From JBEEMU01 sp043778315 (GTDB lineage Bacteria; Bacteroidota; Bacteroidia; Chitinophagales; Saprospiraceae), in assembly GCA_043778315.1 (NCBI GenBank), contig JAYWGJ010000159.1:1-7160 (forward strand): 7,160 bases of DNA. Reading direction: 5' to 3'. Of the stretch, positions 5,416 through 7,160 are shown piece by piece (within the stretch, counting starts at the first letter, position 1; each line of letters starts with the position of its first letter). The translations under genes and the position numbers were made by a program. Under the pieces are notes generated by a model. That model saw nothing but the letters and a program-made list of their open reading frames with translations, did not search any database and was not told the origin of the DNA.

Positions 5416-6951
5416 ATGAAATATTCTTACCTTTTCTTATGGTGTTGCACTGTTTGGTTTGCCAATACTGCAACTGCGCAAACGTGTGCGAACTCGTCGC
5501 AACGCTATAAAAAACAAGTGTTTAGCCGTATCAACGTCACGCGTGATATTGTATATGAACGCGCCGACAAATACGACCCGCTCAATATCAATTTCCCTGT
5601 CGATATTAAGTTAGATTTCTACGAGCCTGCCAACGACCCGCTACAAAAACGCCCGCTATTCATCTTTTTCTTCGGTGGTGCGTTCGAGATAGGCGCGAAA
5701 GGCGACGCGGACGTAGTCGCCTATTGCGATAGCTTGGCGCGACACGGCTACTGCTGTGCGGCGGTCGATTACCGTTTGGGTTTTAATATAGCGAGTACCG
5801 CTTCGGCTATTCGTGCGGTGTATCGCGCCGTGCAAGACAGCCGCGCGTCGGTGCGTTTTTTCAAAGAAAAATGGAATACCTATAAGATTGATACCACTCA
5901 AATATATATGGGCGGCGAAAGCGCAGGCGCGATTACCGCGCTGCACACCGCCTATATGACTAACGACGTAAATACGCCGAACGAAATACACGGCTCACTC
6001 ACCGAATGGCAAGACCTCGGCTGCCTCGACTGCACGGGCGACTACAAAAAACACAAAGTTGATGTACGAGGCGTGGTGTCACTTTGGGGGGCGGTGTACA
6101 GTTTGGGGTACATGAATGCACAAACAAGCGTACCCGTAGCGATGATACACGGCACGTCCGATTTTATCGTTCCTTACGACCAAGGCCGTCCCTTCACGGG
6201 CAGTTTACCTTCTACTTTTCCGTGGGTTTATGGGTCGGTGCAGATGAATGCACGGCTCAATCAGCTTGGTACTTACCACGAATTTTATCCGTATCAAGGT
6301 TTAAGCCATGTTTTTTATGGTTTACCAACAGGCATAGTGACGTTTCCTAATCAGTATTGGGCAGGTGTATTTGCCAAAAGCCGCGACTTTTTGTACAAAG
6401 TGATGCAACACCAAACCGCTACGCCTGCGGGTAACTTGGTGGCTGCTTTTGGTAGCACCGCTACTTATAGCGTACCGCTCAAAACAGGCTCAGCCTACTG
6501 TTGGAGCGTGACGGGAGGAACGGTTTTGACGTATAGCAATAGCAGCGCAAGCGCAAGTATTCGTTGGAATGTAAGCGGCACGCGCAGCATCACACTGACC
6601 GAAACAGACGCAAAACTCATGCAAGGCAAACCCGCAACCGTTACTATAAGCAGCACAGCGCGTAGGAATACCCTGGCGGTTGCAGATTCAGCGAACTCGT
6701 TCACTGCGTTCCCGAACCCGCTCCGAAGCGGCGAAAACATTAATCTAAATATTGGCGTGAGCGAAACGAATAACGCTACAATTATAATCTATGATTGGTT
6801 GGGCAAAACGGTGCATACTACTACGCAAACGCTAACCAAAGGAGACAATCACCTCGAACTCACTACCGATAGTCTCTCGAACGGCGCGTACATCATTCGC
6901 TTACAAACCGCCGACCGCAACGAAGCGGTGAAAGTAGTGATTGGCGAATAA
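5416..6951 (+). CDS. Secreted alpha/beta hydrolase (carboxylesterase-like) with PKD/Ig-like domain and T9SS sorting domain
   Basis: The 511-residue protein starts with a Sec signal peptide (about 1-21, ending ATA-QT). An alpha/beta hydrolase domain spans roughly 40-332: an oxyanion-loop motif FFFGGAF (84-90), AVDYRLGF (116-123), nucleophile elbow GGESAGA (166-172, Ser169), the acid in HGTSDFIVPY (245-254, Asp249) and His298 in GLSHVFYG. Residues about 340-412 resemble a PKD/SprB-type Ig-like module (YCWSVTGGT). The tail from about 430 is a typical T9SS type A sorting domain, with FPNPL near its start, GAYIIRL (490-496) and VKVVIGE at the end. The protein should be exported by Sec, then carried across the outer membrane by type IX secretion and released or anchored. 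Substrate is unknown; acetyl-xylan, feruloyl or lipid ester hydrolysis are all possible. The usual His of HGGG is Phe here. The ATG follows an A/T-rich leader downstream of a good -7 element. Confidence 0.88.
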   Translation: MKYSYLFLWCCTVWFANTATAQTCANSSQRYKKQVFSRINVTRDIVYERADKYDPLNINFPVDIKLDFYEPANDPLQKRPLFIFFFGGAFEIGAKGDADVVAYCDSLARHGYCCAAVDYRLGFNIASTASAIRAVYRAVQDSRASVRFFKEKWNTYKIDTTQIYMGGESAGAITALHTAYMTNDVNTPNEIHGSLTEWQDLGCLDCTGDYKKHKVDVRGVVSLWGAVYSLGYMNAQTSVPVAMIHGTSDFIVPYDQGRPFTGSLPSTFPWVYGSVQMNARLNQLGTYHEFYPYQGLSHVFYGLPTGIVTFPNQYWAGVFAKSRDFLYKVMQHQTATPAGNLVAAFGSTATYSVPLKTGSAYCWSVTGGTVLTYSNSSASASIRWNVSGTRSITLTETDAKLMQGKPATVTISSTARRNTLAVADSANSFTAFPNPLRSGENINLNIGVSETNNATIIIYDWLGKTVHTTTQTLTKGDNHLELTTDSLSNGAYIIRLQTADRNEAVKVVIGE

Positions 6952-6984
6952 TACCAGCTGAAAATATGCCGTCATCGTTATACA

Positions 6985-7010
6985 ATGAAAATTATTTTTA
7001 ATTATTTCAT
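6985..7010 (+). terminator. Weak A/T-rich inverted repeat after the esterase gene
   Basis: ATGAAAATTA (6985-6994) pairs with TAAT (6999-7002) and TTTCAT (7005-7010), giving a 10-bp A/T-rich stem with a 2-base bulge and a T4 loop, 33 bases after the stop codon. There is no GC-rich stem and no clean T-run, so terminator activity is doubtful. No better candidate is visible in 6952-7154. Confidence 0.2.
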
Positions 7011-7126
7011 CATTCATTTATACCTCAACTTTAACTATTAAAATTTATTTATGGTTATTAATCTACATATCATTAAATTGCAGTAAAACCAAAATATTCT
7101 CTTGTTTTGATTGCTTGCATCAACTG

Positions 7127-7154
7127 TTCACTGTTAATTATTAACTAAAAAAAC
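7127..7154 (+). promoter_or_regulatory. Leader of the next gene with near-palindrome related to the asnB leader
   Basis: TTCACTG is followed by the perfect inverted repeat GTTAAT-T-ATTAAC (7133-7145) and an A-rich run up to the ATG at 7155. The word GTTAATTA and the closing A-run also occur in the asnB leader (3024-3030 region and 3092-3098). It may be another member of the same repeat family. No exact TAnnTTTG is present. Confidence 0.3.
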
Positions 7155-7160
7155 ATGGCT
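7155..7160 (+). CDS. Start of a further gene, cut by the window edge
   Basis: Only ATG GCT (Met-Ala) is inside the window. The call rests on context: 203 bases after the previous stop, same strand as its neighbours, and preceded by an A-rich leader much like that of asnB. Nothing can be said about the product. Confidence 0.35.

Noticed and set aside
651..6951. The three main genes as one operon or pathway
   Set aside because: Gaps of 291 and 298 bases, an internal promoter and unrelated predicted functions argue for separate transcription units.

Overview
The window looks like chromosomal DNA from a member of the Bacteroidota. Four things point there: an RNase P RNA with the Bacteroidota form of the P15 region (GGGC-TACTC-GCCC), a C-terminal type IX secretion (T9SS type A) sorting domain, an exact TAnnTTTG -7 promoter element (TACCTTTG), and A/T-rich leaders without Shine-Dalgarno sequences. 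The -7 element and gene content would fit a Chitinophagaceae/Saprospiraceae-like lineage, but genus-level placement is not possible from this sequence.

Layout, left to right, with all main genes on the + strand. (1) 1-400 is rnpB, essentially complete, closed by an 11-bp P1 helix and followed by a T8 run. (2) 409-650 is a leader/intergenic region holding two related bulged-C hairpins with a compensatory base-pair difference; the second overlaps a mutually exclusive hairpin. (3) 651-2807 encodes a polytopic membrane protein with a C-terminal TPR domain, resembling the eukaryotic TMTC / DUF1736 family (GT-C fold). (4) 2808-3098 is intergenic: a perfect 14-bp tandem duplication near the left end, nothing I recognise from 2853 to about 3014, then about five degenerate 14-16 bp repeats running into the next start codon. 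(5) 3099-5117 is a glutamine-hydrolysing asparagine synthetase (AsnB type). (6) 5118-5415 is intergenic, with inverted copies of the same repeat directly after the asnB stop, a possible 50-residue minus-strand ORF, a GC-rich stem and a promoter. (7) 5416-6951 encodes a secreted alpha/beta hydrolase with a PKD/Ig-like domain and a T9SS sorting tail. (8) 6952-7154 is A/T-rich, and a new CDS appears to begin at 7155.

The genes do not form an obvious pathway. Gaps of about 200-300 bp separate them, so each is probably its own transcription unit: an RNA-processing ribozyme, a membrane glycosyltransferase-like protein, an amino-acid or amidotransfer enzyme, and an exported esterase. The coding content is mostly ordinary. 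The least explained material is intergenic: the paired hairpins before the TMTC-like gene, the inverted repeat arrays bracketing asnB, and the possible small antisense ORF.
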